A DNA stretch of 19,531 nucleotides, taken from positions 1 through 19,531 of the forward strand of contig DAOUHR010000023.1 of NCBI GenBank assembly GCA_034428635.1. The letters are read 5' to 3'. Below are positions 1-6,672 of this stretch, piece after piece. The notes under the pieces were generated by a model. That model had not been told where the DNA came from. It saw only the letters and a list, made by a program, of their open reading frames with translations, and ran no database searches. Origin of the DNA: Bin22 sp034428635 (lineage in GTDB: Bacteria; Chloroflexota; Dehalococcoidia; Lucifugimonadales; UBA3495). Both the position numbers and the translations under genes were made by a program. Position 1 is the stretch's first letter, and every line of letters begins with the position of its first letter.

Positions 1-17
1 TAATTCTTAAACAGTCC

Positions 18-134
18 AAATTTCCGGCCCCGCCAAAATCCCAACCCTGGCGGACCCACCGCCATTTTCCCGCCACGCGGCGCCCATCTCCAACGGGGAT
101 TGAGCGGGTCTGATCGGAAATGACCGGAAAATTT
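18..134. repeat. Short inverted and tandem repeats upstream of the first ORF
   Basis: AAATTTCCGG at 18-27 and CCGGAAAATTT at 124-134 form an inverted pair with one extra base. Two near-identical decamers, TGATCGGAAA and TGACCGGAAA, lie in tandem at 111-130, just ahead of the ribosome site of the first ORF. Such an arrangement could be an operator or a mobile-element edge, but nothing else supports either reading. The rest of bases 1-156 shows no gene. Confidence 0.25.
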
Positions 135-156
135 AGTTTTTTCAGGAGAAAGCTTC

Positions 157-942
157 GTGTACACCCTTTCCGAACTCCGGTGCCGCGTCGACGCCCTCAA
201 GCGTAAGTTCGCAGTGCCCCTGGCCGTCCTTCGCCTCCGTCGCCTGTCCGACGACTTCATAGACCAGTGGCGGTTTGCCACCGGCGAACGTCTCCCGCTA
301 CCCGAAACCCATCCCTTCATCCTGCGCATAGCCCGCAGCGGCTTCCGCCTCAATACCTTTACGTCCCTCCATCTCTACCTGGAACGCTGCCGCAGCCAGG
401 GAGAAATCCCCGACGACTATGGCATTATTTCCCGGCTGCTTCCTCAAGTTCCTGCCGAAAAGTTGCGCTCCCTGCTCAGTGTCGATTTGCCCCCTGAGGA
501 GTGGGACGACTTCCGTAGCCCCTCCCGTCCGTCACCCTGGCCTGCCCACACCGCTTGGTGGGACTCGACTGCCCTGTCAATGGAAACCCCTTCCCAAGTC
601 CCCGGCATAAACACTTTCGGGAATCTGGCCAGGACAATCGCGCTCTGTATTTCCCAGTACCTTGACCTGAAGCCGTGTCGCCCTGTGTTTGCCGAAGGGC
701 CCGAAACCCTGCCCAAAGACCCGGTAACGCCCCCCAGTATGCTCAGCAGGCGACCCTCTCAAGAGCTTGAGCCAAGTCTATCCCTCGCCAGGGGAAAAGG
801 TTCACCTGCTGCCGATTTAAAGCGCGACTGCCGGGGAGATCCGGCAGCATCGGTCTCTCAGCGCCTCAAAATACGCTATAATCCCCGCAACCCCCCAGGC
901 ATTTTGAGGAGGAACCGCCATGCAGTTTGGCCTTTTGTTTGA
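157..942 (+). CDS. Unrecognised protein, 261 aa
   Basis: I do not recognise a characterised family. The GTG start at 157 is well supported by AGGAGAA at 144-150. Residues 1 to about 115 look like a folded, basic, helical segment with repeated Leu/Arg stretches (for example LAVLRLRRLSDDF near residue 23). From about residue 120 the composition turns rich in Pro, Ser and Arg with little sign of a fold. The final codons run through the likely promoter of the next gene (-10 at 877-882) and overlap its start by 23 bases, so the tail may be unconstrained read-through of an older, shorter protein. The coding strand is notably pyrimidine-rich. There is no signal peptide, membrane segment or catalytic motif that I can see. 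The N-terminal half is probably genuine coding sequence. The C-terminal half is doubtful. Confidence 0.55.
   Translation: MYTLSELRCRVDALKRKFAVPLAVLRLRRLSDDFIDQWRFATGERLPLPETHPFILRIARSGFRLNTFTSLHLYLERCRSQGEIPDDYGIISRLLPQVPAEKLRSLLSVDLPPEEWDDFRSPSRPSPWPAHTAWWDSTALSMETPSQVPGINTFGNLARTIALCISQYLDLKPCRPVFAEGPETLPKDPVTPPSMLSRRPSQELEPSLSLARGKGSPAADLKRDCRGDPAASVSQRLKIRYNPRNPPGILRRNRHAVWPFV
877..882 (+). promoter_or_regulatory. Probable -10 box for the flavin oxidoreductase gene
   Basis: A perfect TATAAT lies 37 bases before the ATG at 920, but I see no convincing -35 at 16-18 bases upstream. A strong ribosome site, GAGGAGG, follows at 906-912. The box falls inside the C-terminal codons of the upstream ORF. 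Confidence 0.45.
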
Positions 943-2110
943 GTGCCAGCGGCCCTACGAGGGCACCGAGATTGACTGGAACGCCCTATACAAGGAGACC
1001 CTGGCCCAGTGTGAACTGGCCGACCAGGTCGGGTTCGACAACGTCTGGTTCGTGGAGCACCACTTCCTGACCGGCTTTTCCGGCTCACCCGCCCAGGACG
1101 CCATGTTCGGCGCACTCAGCCGCGTCACCAAGAACATCCGCATCGGCTACGGCGTCTGCATCCTGCCCTACCACCATCCCGTGCGGGTGGCGGAACGGGT
1201 GGCCCTGGTGGACCAGCTTACCGACGGGCGGGTGGAGTTCGGCACCGGCCGCTCCAACGCCTACGAGCAGATGGGCCTGGGCGTCGACCCCCGCAATACC
1301 CGCTCCCTGTGGGAGGAGTCCATCACCATGCTGCCCCAGATCTGGCAGTCTGACGAGTTCGAGTGGGAGGGCGAGCACTGGCAGGTACCGAAGCGGCGGG
1401 TGCTGCCCAAGCCGGTGCAGCAGCCCCACCCGCGCATGTACCTGGCCTGCACCCAGGCCGACAGCTTCCGGCTGGCCGCGGAAAAGGGGCTGGGTGTCCT
1501 GTCCTCCGCCTCCTACGCCACCTCGGTGCTGGCCGAGCAGGTCAAGATATACCGGGAGGCCCTGAAGAACGTGAATCCGGTGGGCGCCTTCGCCACCGAG
1601 TTCTGGGGCAACAACGTCCACGCCTATTGCGGAACCGACAACGACGAGGCCCGGGAACTGGCCGCCCTGTCCATGAAGACCTTCTTCGGGCCGGACAAGC
1701 CCTACATTGCCGGACGCATAGGCGCCTACGAGGAACTGCTGGAGGCTTGGGGCGGCGTCCCCGACCACCTGCAGGCCGACTTCGGCCGGTGGCTCCGCCA
1801 GTCCGACGAAGCCCACCGGGCCCAGGCCGAGGAGTCGGGCATTTCCCTGGACGCTGGCCCTGGCGCTGCCCGCGCCGCCATCGCCCAGCTGGACGCCAAC
1901 ACCCTGGCCGACCGGGGCGTCATCATCGCCGGTGACCCCGACAGCTGCGCCACCGCCGTCCAGATGTACGAGGACATCGGTGTGGACCAGGTGATGATGA
2001 TCATGCAGACGGAGACCATCCCCCACGAGAAGGTGATGTCCTCCATCGAACTGTTCGGCAAGGAAGTAATCCCCCGCTTCAGGAACGGCAACGGCGGCAA
2101 CGGGAAATAA
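920..2110 (+). CDS. LLM-class flavin-dependent oxidoreductase (luciferase-like monooxygenase)
   Basis: This 396-aa protein belongs to the bacterial luciferase-like monooxygenase superfamily. These are cytoplasmic TIM-barrel enzymes that use reduced FMN or F420 to oxidise, desulfonate or hydroxylate small molecules. Recognisable features are the N-terminal barrel strand MQFGLLFECQRP, the helix and strand QVGFDNVWFVEHHF (residues about 37-50), the IRIGYGV strand with HHPVRVAERVALVDQLTDGR (about 90-110), and the following FGTGRS segment. Length is normal for the larger members of the family. The ATG is fixed by a GAGGAGG ribosome site. The gene appears monocistronic: it has its own -10 box, and a long hairpin lies downstream at 2217-2269. 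The substrate cannot be read from the sequence. Many high-GC marine Chloroflexota carry multiple paralogues of this family. Confidence 0.93.
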   Translation: MQFGLLFECQRPYEGTEIDWNALYKETLAQCELADQVGFDNVWFVEHHFLTGFSGSPAQDAMFGALSRVTKNIRIGYGVCILPYHHPVRVAERVALVDQLTDGRVEFGTGRSNAYEQMGLGVDPRNTRSLWEESITMLPQIWQSDEFEWEGEHWQVPKRRVLPKPVQQPHPRMYLACTQADSFRLAAEKGLGVLSSASYATSVLAEQVKIYREALKNVNPVGAFATEFWGNNVHAYCGTDNDEARELAALSMKTFFGPDKPYIAGRIGAYEELLEAWGGVPDHLQADFGRWLRQSDEAHRAQAEESGISLDAGPGAARAAIAQLDANTLADRGVIIAGDPDSCATAVQMYEDIGVDQVMMIMQTETIPHEKVMSSIELFGKEVIPRFRNGNGGNGK

Positions 2111-2216
2111 GTCTGCATTTCAAGCATTGCGGCAGATCTGCAAATGGGCCGTGCAGAACTGTGTAAACAGGTGGCGCAGGCTATAGAACAGATTCGCCGT
2201 AATGCGCTCAGGTAAG

Positions 2217-2269
2217 CCCGATGCTGGAAAGCGGTATCGGCGGTTCGCGATACCGCTTTCCCCATCGGG
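2217..2269. terminator. Long imperfect hairpin between convergent genes
   Basis: A perfect 14-bp stem (GGAAAGCGGTATCG at 2226-2239 with its complement at 2248-2261, 8-base loop) is extended across a small internal loop by CCCGATG/CATCGGG (2217-2223 and 2263-2269), giving 21 paired positions. It sits between the oxidoreductase gene and the converging plsC, where a bidirectional terminator would be expected. There is no U-tract on either side, so a palindromic repeat element is an alternative. The rest of 2111-2368 holds no convincing gene apart from the short in-frame peptide discussed in the findings. Confidence 0.5.
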
Positions 2270-2368
2270 GGCGCCAGTTAGCGAGGAGACCTTTCATCCA
2301 GGGCTGTCAGCAGGTGTGCGGGGGGTGCGACGGGGAGGGGCGGGTGGAGTTGACCCATGGCAACCGCT

Positions 2369-3025
2369 TCAGGAATCCGCCTGCCGTGTCTGGCTCCTAA
2401 AGCCATACTCCCCGCGGTATTCTTCCGGCAGTTGCATCGCAATACGCTGCATTATCATCTCCAGCACCGCCTCTGCGGCCACCCGGGTCTGACCTCCCTC
2501 CAGCACCGGCGGCGTGAAGGGCGCGCCGATGTTGACCTGGAAGCGGCACAGGGGCAAGGGCATGCGCTGGTGGGGGAACTTCTCCGTGCCAGTGATGCCG
2601 ATGGGCAGGATGGGCGCCTGGGATCTCATGGCCAGGTAGGCAGCGCCGGCCATTCCCTTGATCAACCTGCTCTCCGGGCTTCGCTGCCCTTCGGGAAAGA
2701 TGACCAATGCCTCGTCCCTGGCCAGCAGCGCCAGGCCCGTTCGCAGCGCGCTCACCCCGAATGAGCGGTCCACGGGATGGACCCTCATCGAACTGAAGAG
2801 CCACCCCTTCGGTTTGGGGACGAATAGCTCCTGCTTTCCGAGAAAGGACACTGGACGGGGCATGGCCGCAGCCACCGAAGGGGGGTCGTTGTAGGAGATG
2901 TGATTGGCCACAACAATCAGCGGGCCGTAGGGTGGCACGTTCTCCCTGCCAACAACTTCCATACGACCGAAGACGTTGAAGCAGAAACGGGCCAGGAGTC
3001 GCCCTGGAGCATACAAGACGGTCAC
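2369..3025 (-). CDS. plsC: 1-acyl-sn-glycerol-3-phosphate acyltransferase (PlsC family)
   Basis: The enzyme acylates lysophosphatidic acid to phosphatidic acid at the membrane in phospholipid synthesis. The HX4D catalytic motif (NHISYNDP, His42 and Asp47) and the substrate-binding motif FPEGQRSP (110-117) are both present, and PILPIGITG (the fourth family block) follows. I chose the GTG at 3023-3025, giving 218 aa. Its GTGA overlaps the cmk stop codon by four bases, and GGAG lies seven bases upstream. This is better than the in-frame TTG at 3044-3046, which would overlap cmk by 25 bases. The arrangement implies translational coupling to cmk. Length is normal for short soluble-looking PlsC proteins. 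A lysophospholipid acyltransferase with another head group is possible. Confidence 0.92.
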   Translation of the reverse strand: MTVLYAPGRLLARFCFNVFGRMEVVGRENVPPYGPLIVVANHISYNDPPSVAAAMPRPVSFLGKQELFVPKPKGWLFSSMRVHPVDRSFGVSALRTGLALLARDEALVIFPEGQRSPESRLIKGMAGAAYLAMRSQAPILPIGITGTEKFPHQRMPLPLCRFQVNIGAPFTPPVLEGGQTRVAAEAVLEMIMQRIAMQLPEEYRGEYGFRSQTRQADS

Positions 3026-3723
3026 GGGCTTGCTCCGTGGATCCAAGAACCAAGCCGTTCCAGCATCCGCTCTACGACTTGGTTGATGTTGAGGTCGCTG
3101 GTATCTATCACCAGGGCATCCGGGGCCTGGGCCAGGGGGGAATCGTCCCTCTCCGAGTCTATCCGGTCTCTGGACAGAGCGTTCGCCAGAATCTGCTCAT
3201 AGTCTGCGTCCTGGCCCTGGGAGATCAGTTCGTCATAGCGGCGTTTCGCCCGAACTTCAGGAGTAGCCATCATGAAGACCTTGAGATCGGCGTCAGGCAG
3301 GACCACCGTACCGATGTCGCGCCCCACCATCACAATGCCACCCCGTTCCTGACCGGACTGGGCCGCAATGTCCCGCTGCTGGCGCACCAGTTCCCGCCGT
3401 ACACCGGACACTTGCGCCACCAGGGACACATGGTCGTCAACCTGGGCCGACCGTAATTCCGGCCCCAGCTGAATGTCGTCCAGCAGAATGGTGGTTCCAT
3501 CCGCGCTCGTCAACCGCATAGTGCAGCCCTTGGCCAGTCTTCCCAGGCCAGCCTCGTCGTCCGTGGCCACCGACTCCCGCAGCGCCAGCCACGTGATGGC
3601 CCGGTACATGATTCCGGTGTCCAGAAAGGGGCACACCAGGCGGAAGGCCAACTCCCGACCTGCTGCCGTCTTGCCAGCGGCTGCCTGCCCGTCTATAGCA
3701 ATGATGCCCGCCTTGCGCGTCAT
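3022..3723 (-). CDS. cmk: Cytidylate kinase (CMP/dCMP kinase)
   Basis: The enzyme phosphorylates CMP and dCMP with ATP to feed CTP/dCTP and CDP-lipid synthesis in the cytoplasm. The P-loop is GQAAAGKT (residues 12-19), slightly unusual in having Gln-Ala-Ala-Ala where the family often has Pro-Ser/Ala-Gly-Ala/Ser. It is followed by FLDTGIMYRA (CMP-site motif, about 33-42), then VGRDIGTVVLPDADLKVFM and the lid-like RDRIDSERDDSPL, ending in VIDTSDLN. At 233 aa it has the typical length. The ATG at 3721-3723 follows a G-rich stretch (GGGGG) about seven bases upstream. It is the first gene of a two-gene operon with plsC, a natural pairing since both feed phospholipid synthesis. Confidence 0.95.
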   Translation of the reverse strand: MTRKAGIIAIDGQAAAGKTAAGRELAFRLVCPFLDTGIMYRAITWLALRESVATDDEAGLGRLAKGCTMRLTSADGTTILLDDIQLGPELRSAQVDDHVSLVAQVSGVRRELVRQQRDIAAQSGQERGGIVMVGRDIGTVVLPDADLKVFMMATPEVRAKRRYDELISQGQDADYEQILANALSRDRIDSERDDSPLAQAPDALVIDTSDLNINQVVERMLERLGSWIHGASP

Positions 3724-3787
3724 CCAGATACCCCCAATGGCCCGATCCGCCCCGGTCTGGCACTGTTAGTCCGGATTGGCAGCAGGG

Positions 3788-3796
3788 AGTATAGCA
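3788..3796 (-). promoter_or_regulatory. Extended -10 promoter for cmk-plsC
   Basis: Read on the minus strand this is TGCTATACT, an extended -10 (TGn plus TATACT) about 65 bases before the cmk ATG. A CTGACA at 3815-3820 is too far for a good -35, so recognition would depend on the extended -10. The remainder of 3764-3933 shows no gene. Confidence 0.4.
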
Positions 3797-3933
3797 TAAG
3801 GCGCCCGACTTCCCTGTCAGAGCAGGAACCCGTCATTGGCCAACTCGCCCACCTGCTAAACTTGTTCCCGCACAATCTGGAGTTAAACGGATATAGTCAT
3901 GGCGGACCATGAGCGGACTAGCAGGGCGAGGCT

Positions 3934-4610
3934 GTGAGTTTTAGAGCCTGGTCAATGACGGCAACTATGCTGGTTACGGTGGCCGCCTTCATGACGGCCT
4001 GGGCCGTTCCGGTCTGGCCCCGTGATGAGGCGCTGCTGTTGGCGGTGCAAGACTGGCAGAGTCCCTTGATGACGACGGCGCTGGGCGCTGTCAGTTACCT
4101 GGGATGTCAGTTACCTGGGATGGTATCCGGTGGCGGTGGCCCTGACCCTCGTGAGTATGGCCCCTCTCTTGTGGCGAAGGCGGGTAGCCGACGCCCTTCT
4201 GCTGTCCGCCGCCGTTTCCTCCATCCTGGCCACCCTTGGCCTCAAAGCCCTGGTGGGCAGGCCCCGTCCCGCTTACGCCATCGTGGAGCCTGTTCCACAG
4301 GATATGGGATTCCCCAGCGGCCATGCCGCCTTTGCCGTCCTGCTGGGCGGGGTCCTGATCTACCTTGTCTGGCAGCATGTGGAATACCCGCCACTGCGTT
4401 GGGGGGAGTGCGCCATCCTGGCCCTGTTGGTCCTGGCCCGTCGGGCTTTCCAGAGTCTACCTGGGGGTGCACTGGCCCAGCGACGTGCTTGGAGGATACC
4501 TTTTCGGGACGACGGCGCTAATTGTCCTAATTACCTTGAAAGACTACCTGGAGCGTCGACCAGACCCTGGGAAGCCGCAAAACTCCACTTTCCCCGGAGT
4601 TGGTATATAA
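3934..4610 (+). pseudogene. PAP2-family phosphatase, broken by two frameshifts
   Basis: Three consecutive reading frames together encode one PAP2 (phosphatidic acid phosphatase type 2) membrane protein. Frame one (from GTG 3934, or ATG 3955) gives the N-terminal membrane segment through AVSYLG. Frame two gives WYPVAVALTLVSM, the KX6RP motif (KALVGRPRP) and FPSGHAA. Frame three gives SRVYLGVHWPSD, the SRX5HX3D motif, and a last membrane segment. The first shift is a 16-bp tandem duplication (4090-4105 repeated at 4106-4121). The second is one extra C in the CCC at about 4436-4438. Removing both restores a single 219-aa frame with every catalytic motif intact. The family removes phosphate from lipid or undecaprenyl pyrophosphates. 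It could be a recent pseudogene, or an assembly error for the one-base shift. Confidence 0.82.
4090..4121 (+). repeat. 16-bp perfect tandem duplication inside the PAP2 gene
   Basis: The unit GTCAGTTACCTGGGAT occurs twice in a row, and the next base (G) continues the match. Sixteen is not a multiple of three, so it shifts the frame. Deleting one copy turns the broken junction into the expected SYLGWYPVAVAL membrane segment. Confidence 0.93.
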
Positions 4611-4611
4611 T
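4606..4611 (+). promoter_or_regulatory. Probable -10 box for the HNH gene
   Basis: A TATAAT (within GGTATATAATACGG) overlaps the last codon of the PAP2 remnant and lies 107 bases before the chosen HNH start. No clear -35 is visible. Confidence 0.4.
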
Positions 4612-4717
4612 ACGGAAAAGACACTGGCATCCATCCCGAATCCCCAACTTGACGGGACTGGCGGCGGCCATTCCTGGTGAGGTGAAGGTGGCTGGAAAGG
4701 ACCAAAAGGGTCATTCA

Positions 4718-5296
4718 GTGACGGACATCAGTGGCCTATCAACCAACGGCCACTCTCCCCTTCCGGCGCAGGACCGAGTCCTGGGTTCGCCCGTGCTGGT
4801 CTTGAACCTTAACTACGTCCCCATCAACATTTCCACCGTACGGCGGGCCATCATCCTCCTGAGCAAGGGCAAGGCTGAACTGCTGGAAAACCACCGGGGT
4901 GAAGTCCGGACCGTAACCGCCACCGTGGGTGCGCCGTCCATCATCCGTCTGGTCTATCTGGTAAAGCGTCCCTTCGCCCCCCGCAAGCTGTCAAAGAAGG
5001 AAATCTTTTTGCGGGACAGGTACACATGCCAGTATTGCGGCAAGAAAAGCCAGGACCTAACGCTGGACCATGTGGTGCCGCGCCGCCAGAAGGGAGCGCA
5101 CACCTGGGAGAACGTGGTGGCGGCCTGCAGTCGCTGCAACCTGCGCAAGGCCGGCCGCACCCCGGAAGAGGCCAATATGAGGCTGAAAACTGAGCCTCGA
5201 GTGCCCCAACCTAACCCCTACCGCATCCTGCAGAACCGCTCCATCCTTGACGAATGGCGCCCGTACTTGCCCTGGACTGATGAAGATGACGATTGA
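4718..5296 (+). CDS. HNH endonuclease family protein
   Basis: This 192-aa protein has the compact HNH (beta-beta-alpha-metal) nuclease fold at residues about 100-142. The zinc pair is CQYC (Cys104, Cys107) and CSRC (Cys137, Cys140). The catalytic segment is LDHVVPR (Asp117, His118), followed by Asn132 in TWENVV. The N-terminal part (PVLVLNLNYVPINISTVRRAIILLSKGKAELL) is the conserved lead of a widespread stand-alone bacterial HNH family with no settled role. I chose GTG 4718 because AAGGG lies seven bases upstream and conservation begins shortly after. The same frame stays open upstream to 4130 through the second segment of the broken PAP2 gene, so an automatic call would create a false 388-aa fusion. 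It is transcribed toward holB. Confidence 0.85.
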   Translation: MTDISGLSTNGHSPLPAQDRVLGSPVLVLNLNYVPINISTVRRAIILLSKGKAELLENHRGEVRTVTATVGAPSIIRLVYLVKRPFAPRKLSKKEIFLRDRYTCQYCGKKSQDLTLDHVVPRRQKGAHTWENVVAACSRCNLRKAGRTPEEANMRLKTEPRVPQPNPYRILQNRSILDEWRPYLPWTDEDDD

Positions 5297-5332
5297 CGGG
5301 CTTGCAGACGGAGAAAGAACTGTTAAGTAATT

Positions 5333-5355
5333 GGGGCAGGAATTGAGCCTGCTCC
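5333..5355. terminator. Hairpin between convergent HNH and holB genes
   Basis: GGGGCAGG (5333-5340) pairs with CCTGCTCC (5348-5355) over eight positions including one G-U pair, with a seven-base loop. It is followed on the plus strand by a T-rich run (CGCTTATTTG). Position and shape fit a terminator for the HNH gene, possibly bidirectional. Confidence 0.5.
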
Positions 5356-5441
5356 CGCTTATTTGTTGGGATATTTCGCAACAAGGGAGAAAACTTCTGC
5401 TGCAGCCAGGCCGGCGAAATCCGTTTGTTAAATGTTGAGAG

Positions 5442-6611
5442 CTACGGCAATCCCAGCACCAGGGCTTCCAGGGTCAGCCTTGGATTGGCATTGGCGTCCA
5501 GGGCCTCCAGGGTGCGGTTGATACGCTTAATGAAGGCCACCACATCGGCAGTGGAAAGCTGAGTGGCCTGCAGGCGAAGCACGGTTGCCATGTCTGCGTT
5601 ATGCAGGTACTCTTCACCCCCTTCCTTCACCAGCAGCAGGTCGCGCCACCACCGAAGCCAGAGATAGAGCAGTTCCCTGGCTGCCTCGCGGTTGCGGCTG
5701 AACTGGGTGGCAACTTCGGCGGCGTAGTCGAATCGAACGTCCAGACCCCCCTCGCAGATCTGCAGCAGCCTTTCCATGTCCGCTTGTCGCTGTTCCAGCG
5801 CCTGAGAGTCCCTCAGGGCGCTTACAGCCTGCCCGAAGCAGCCTCGAGACAGGCGTGCCACTCGCTCGGCAGTCTCAGGATCGGCCGAGTAGTCCTGGGT
5901 TAGCCGTGCCTGCAGGTCGGCCTTGGGCACTGGTTTCAGGTACAGGGCGCTGCATCGGGAGCGAATGGTAGGCAACAGCGCGTCCTCGTTGGCGGTGAGC
6001 AGCAGCAGCAGAGAATCGGGCGGCGGCTCTTCCAGGGTTTTGAGCAATGCGTTGGCCGCCGCAGCGTTCATCAGCTCCGCGCCGTCCACCACCACCACCT
6101 TGCAGGCGCCCTCGTAGGGGGTCAGGTTCAGAAAGGACTCGATCTCCCGCACCTGTTCTATGCGGATGTCTCGGCGGGATGTTCCTTCTTCGTCCCCAGT
6201 GCCTATGCCGATCACCCTGATGTCGGGGTGGATGCCCTGGGCCACGCGCTGGCACTGGCTGCACTGTCCACAGGGGACTGGACCTTTGTCCTCACCAGCC
6301 ATCTCAGCGAGGGGCAGGAGGTCAGGTTCCTCGAACTGGGCGGGTTCCTCTATTTCGGGCTGGGTATTCAGGTCCCCGAAAAGGCCCGGAGCAGAGTCCG
6401 ATTCTACTGGGCCTGGCTGGGACGGGGCCGAACGCTGGGACGGTCGAATACCTCCGGCCAGGCAGTTGACCGCCTGGGCCATGCCGATGGCCAGGGACAT
6501 TTTGCCCACGTGGGGCGGCCCCACCAGCAGGTAGGCGTGGGACACCCGTCCCGCCGTCAGGGCGGCGTCAAGCTGGTGGGTGATGTGGTCCTGCCCGTAG
6601 ATTTGCCACAT
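5442..6611 (-). CDS. holB: DNA polymerase III delta' subunit, with a long insertion
   Basis: This is the clamp-loader subunit of the replicative polymerase. Features are the opening YGQDHITHQLDAAL, SHAYLLVGPPHVGK (Walker-A-like, residues 31-37), a four-cysteine zinc module, KVVVVDGAELMNAAAANALLKTLEEPP (Walker-B-like and the following helix) and TIRSRC (sensor region). Cys50 starts the zinc module, but the CGQCSQC part begins only at Cys114. About 63 residues, acidic and Pro-rich, separate them, compared with eight in E. coli (Cys50, 59, 62, 65). At 389 aa the protein is correspondingly long. The ATG at 6611 has no clear ribosome site, although lysA ends only 61 bases upstream, so the two are probably co-transcribed. 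A DnaX-type subunit is less likely because the domain-III extension is absent. Confidence 0.9.
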   Translation of the reverse strand: MWQIYGQDHITHQLDAALTAGRVSHAYLLVGPPHVGKMSLAIGMAQAVNCLAGGIRPSQRSAPSQPGPVESDSAPGLFGDLNTQPEIEEPAQFEEPDLLPLAEMAGEDKGPVPCGQCSQCQRVAQGIHPDIRVIGIGTGDEEGTSRRDIRIEQVREIESFLNLTPYEGACKVVVVDGAELMNAAAANALLKTLEEPPPDSLLLLLTANEDALLPTIRSRCSALYLKPVPKADLQARLTQDYSADPETAERVARLSRGCFGQAVSALRDSQALEQRQADMERLLQICEGGLDVRFDYAAEVATQFSRNREAARELLYLWLRWWRDLLLVKEGGEEYLHNADMATVLRLQATQLSTADVVAFIKRINRTLEALDANANPRLTLEALVLGLP

Positions 6612-6672
6612 GGTTGTCGTTGGCGGTTGTTTCCGGCCCTGCTTCCTGGGAAGGTGAGCAGAGGTCAGGGAC

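Noticed and set aside
1085..2026. Long minus-strand open frame opposite the flavin oxidoreductase
   Set aside because: It is a Gly/Val/His-rich antisense shadow created by high third-position GC in the real gene; it has no ribosome site and no recognisable motif.
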